Assembly: GCF_018127965.1 (NCBI RefSeq)
Contig: NZ_CP072349.1
Coordinates: forward strand, 934,001-998,000
Direction: 5' to 3'
DNA: 64,000 nt
Source: Prevotella melaninogenica
GTDB lineage: Bacteria; Bacteroidota; Bacteroidia; Bacteroidales; Bacteroidaceae
Under the pieces are notes generated by a model. That model saw only the letters and a list, made by a program, of their open reading frames with translations, had not been told where the DNA came from and searched no databases. Below are positions 63,494-64,000 of the stretch, one piece after another; the first letter of the stretch is position 1, and the number at the start of each line of letters is the position of its first letter. The translations under genes and the position numbers were made by a program.

Positions 63494-64000
63494 ATGTGGA
63501 ATAAACCTTATACACTTAAAGAAGGTACAGCAATAGTCGTTGGTTTATTGGTTACAGGTGGATTATTACAGGTAACAATAGGTCCCTTAGAGTGGGGTAT
63601 CTTTGCTTGGCCAGCCAACATTATTACATTAATCTTACTCGTACTGGCACTTATCATAGTCTATGCACTTCGTAAGCGGTCTTATTTCTGTCGTTTCATG
63701 TCAACCATGCAAGCGGCGATTCCAGCTATTGCTACAGCTGCAATACTCACTCTTCTTATGGGACTTACCAAACAAGTGGCAGAGGGGAAAGCTCCCATTG
63801 ACCCACTTGGTCTAACAAAGATGCTTAATTTCTGGCCGTTTATCCTTGTTTACCTATGGATGACAGCCATTGTTGGTGAAGTCACTTTGAATCAAATAGC
63901 ACATTTCTCTTGGCGTCGCTTGCCAACACTAACGAGTCATGTCGGACTGTTCCTTGTTCTTACATGTGGTACACTTGGTAGTGCAGATATGCTTCGAGTA
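63494..64000 (+). CDS. ResB-like cytochrome c biogenesis protein (partial, continues beyond window)
   Basis: The frame from ATG 63494 is open to the last base (169 codons). It starts MWNKPYTLKEGTAIVVGLLVTGGLLQ and contains at least four membrane helices, with QVTIGPLEWGIFAWPANI in the first loop. ResB/CcsA-type proteins handle apo-cytochrome c and heme in the System II maturation route. Its position behind the nrf genes fits that role. The remaining domain is not seen. Confidence 0.78.
   Translation, partial: MWNKPYTLKEGTAIVVGLLVTGGLLQVTIGPLEWGIFAWPANIITLILLVLALIIVYALRKRSYFCRFMSTMQAAIPAIATAAILTLLMGLTKQVAEGKAPIDPLGLTKMLNFWPFILVYLWMTAIVGEVTLNQIAHFSWRRLPTLTSHVGLFLVLTCGTLGSADMLRV

Overview
The window looks like a chromosomal segment of a Prevotella-type Bacteroidales bacterium. 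Supporting signs are the A/T-rich intergenic DNA, many promoters of the Bacteroidetes form (-33 TTTG, -7 TAnnTTTG), a gliding-motility/type IX secretion C-terminal domain protein, an NrfHA ammonia-forming nitrite reductase, two UvrA paralogues and the family-level character of the proteins. I saw no rRNA, tRNA or CRISPR array.

Layout. 1-10.8 kb: the distal part of a surface-polysaccharide locus, all on the + strand: partial GT2, EpsG-type polymerase, GT2, GT8, a GT1-like protein, two GT4, a GNAT protein, a GxxExxY protein, a PglC/WcaJ-type initiating sugar transferase and a PglE-type aminotransferase. 11.1-12.5 kb: a complete 1,314-bp ISL3-family insertion sequence with imperfect inverted repeats and a perfect 8-bp target duplication. 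12.6-20 kb: a TPR protein, an HPPK-like protein, a glucosaminidase/LysM protein, a His-rich CobW-type GTPase, an FKBP isomerase, a 46-residue small protein, a MATE transporter and a membrane metallophosphoesterase. 20-29.5 kb: a polysaccharide-export lipoprotein, then glmS, a PurF-like enzyme and carAB, all of which use glutamine amide nitrogen. 29.7-38.4 kb: a lipoprotein, a patatin, a PLD-type nuclease-like protein, a low-molecular-weight tyrosine phosphatase, an AGE-family epimerase, uvrA and a type IX-sorted protein. 39-50 kb: a LysM/periplasmic-binding protein, a beta-barrel protein, a peptide transporter, the second uvrA and several small conserved genes. 51.6-60.2 kb: an AlkD-like gene, groES-groEL, a hypothetical pair, a secreted endonuclease/exonuclease/phosphatase protein, hisS, purA and a Fur-family regulator. 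61-64 kb: nrfH, nrfA and the start of a ResB-like cytochrome c biogenesis gene.

Two patterns stand out. First, intergenic DNA carries several repeat families. The clearest is a 22-bp-pitch tandem array of short palindromes found at five loci. A different A/T-rich family with the same 22-bp pitch lies upstream of carAB and nrfHA. Second, five genes (a FlgJ-like glucosaminidase, glmS, the tyrosine phosphatase, the alkD-like gene and nrfH) are broken by small frameshifts. Four of them lack exactly one base in an A or T run. Because glmS is normally essential, undercalled homopolymers in a draft assembly are the simplest explanation, although slippage-based phase variation cannot be excluded from sequence alone.
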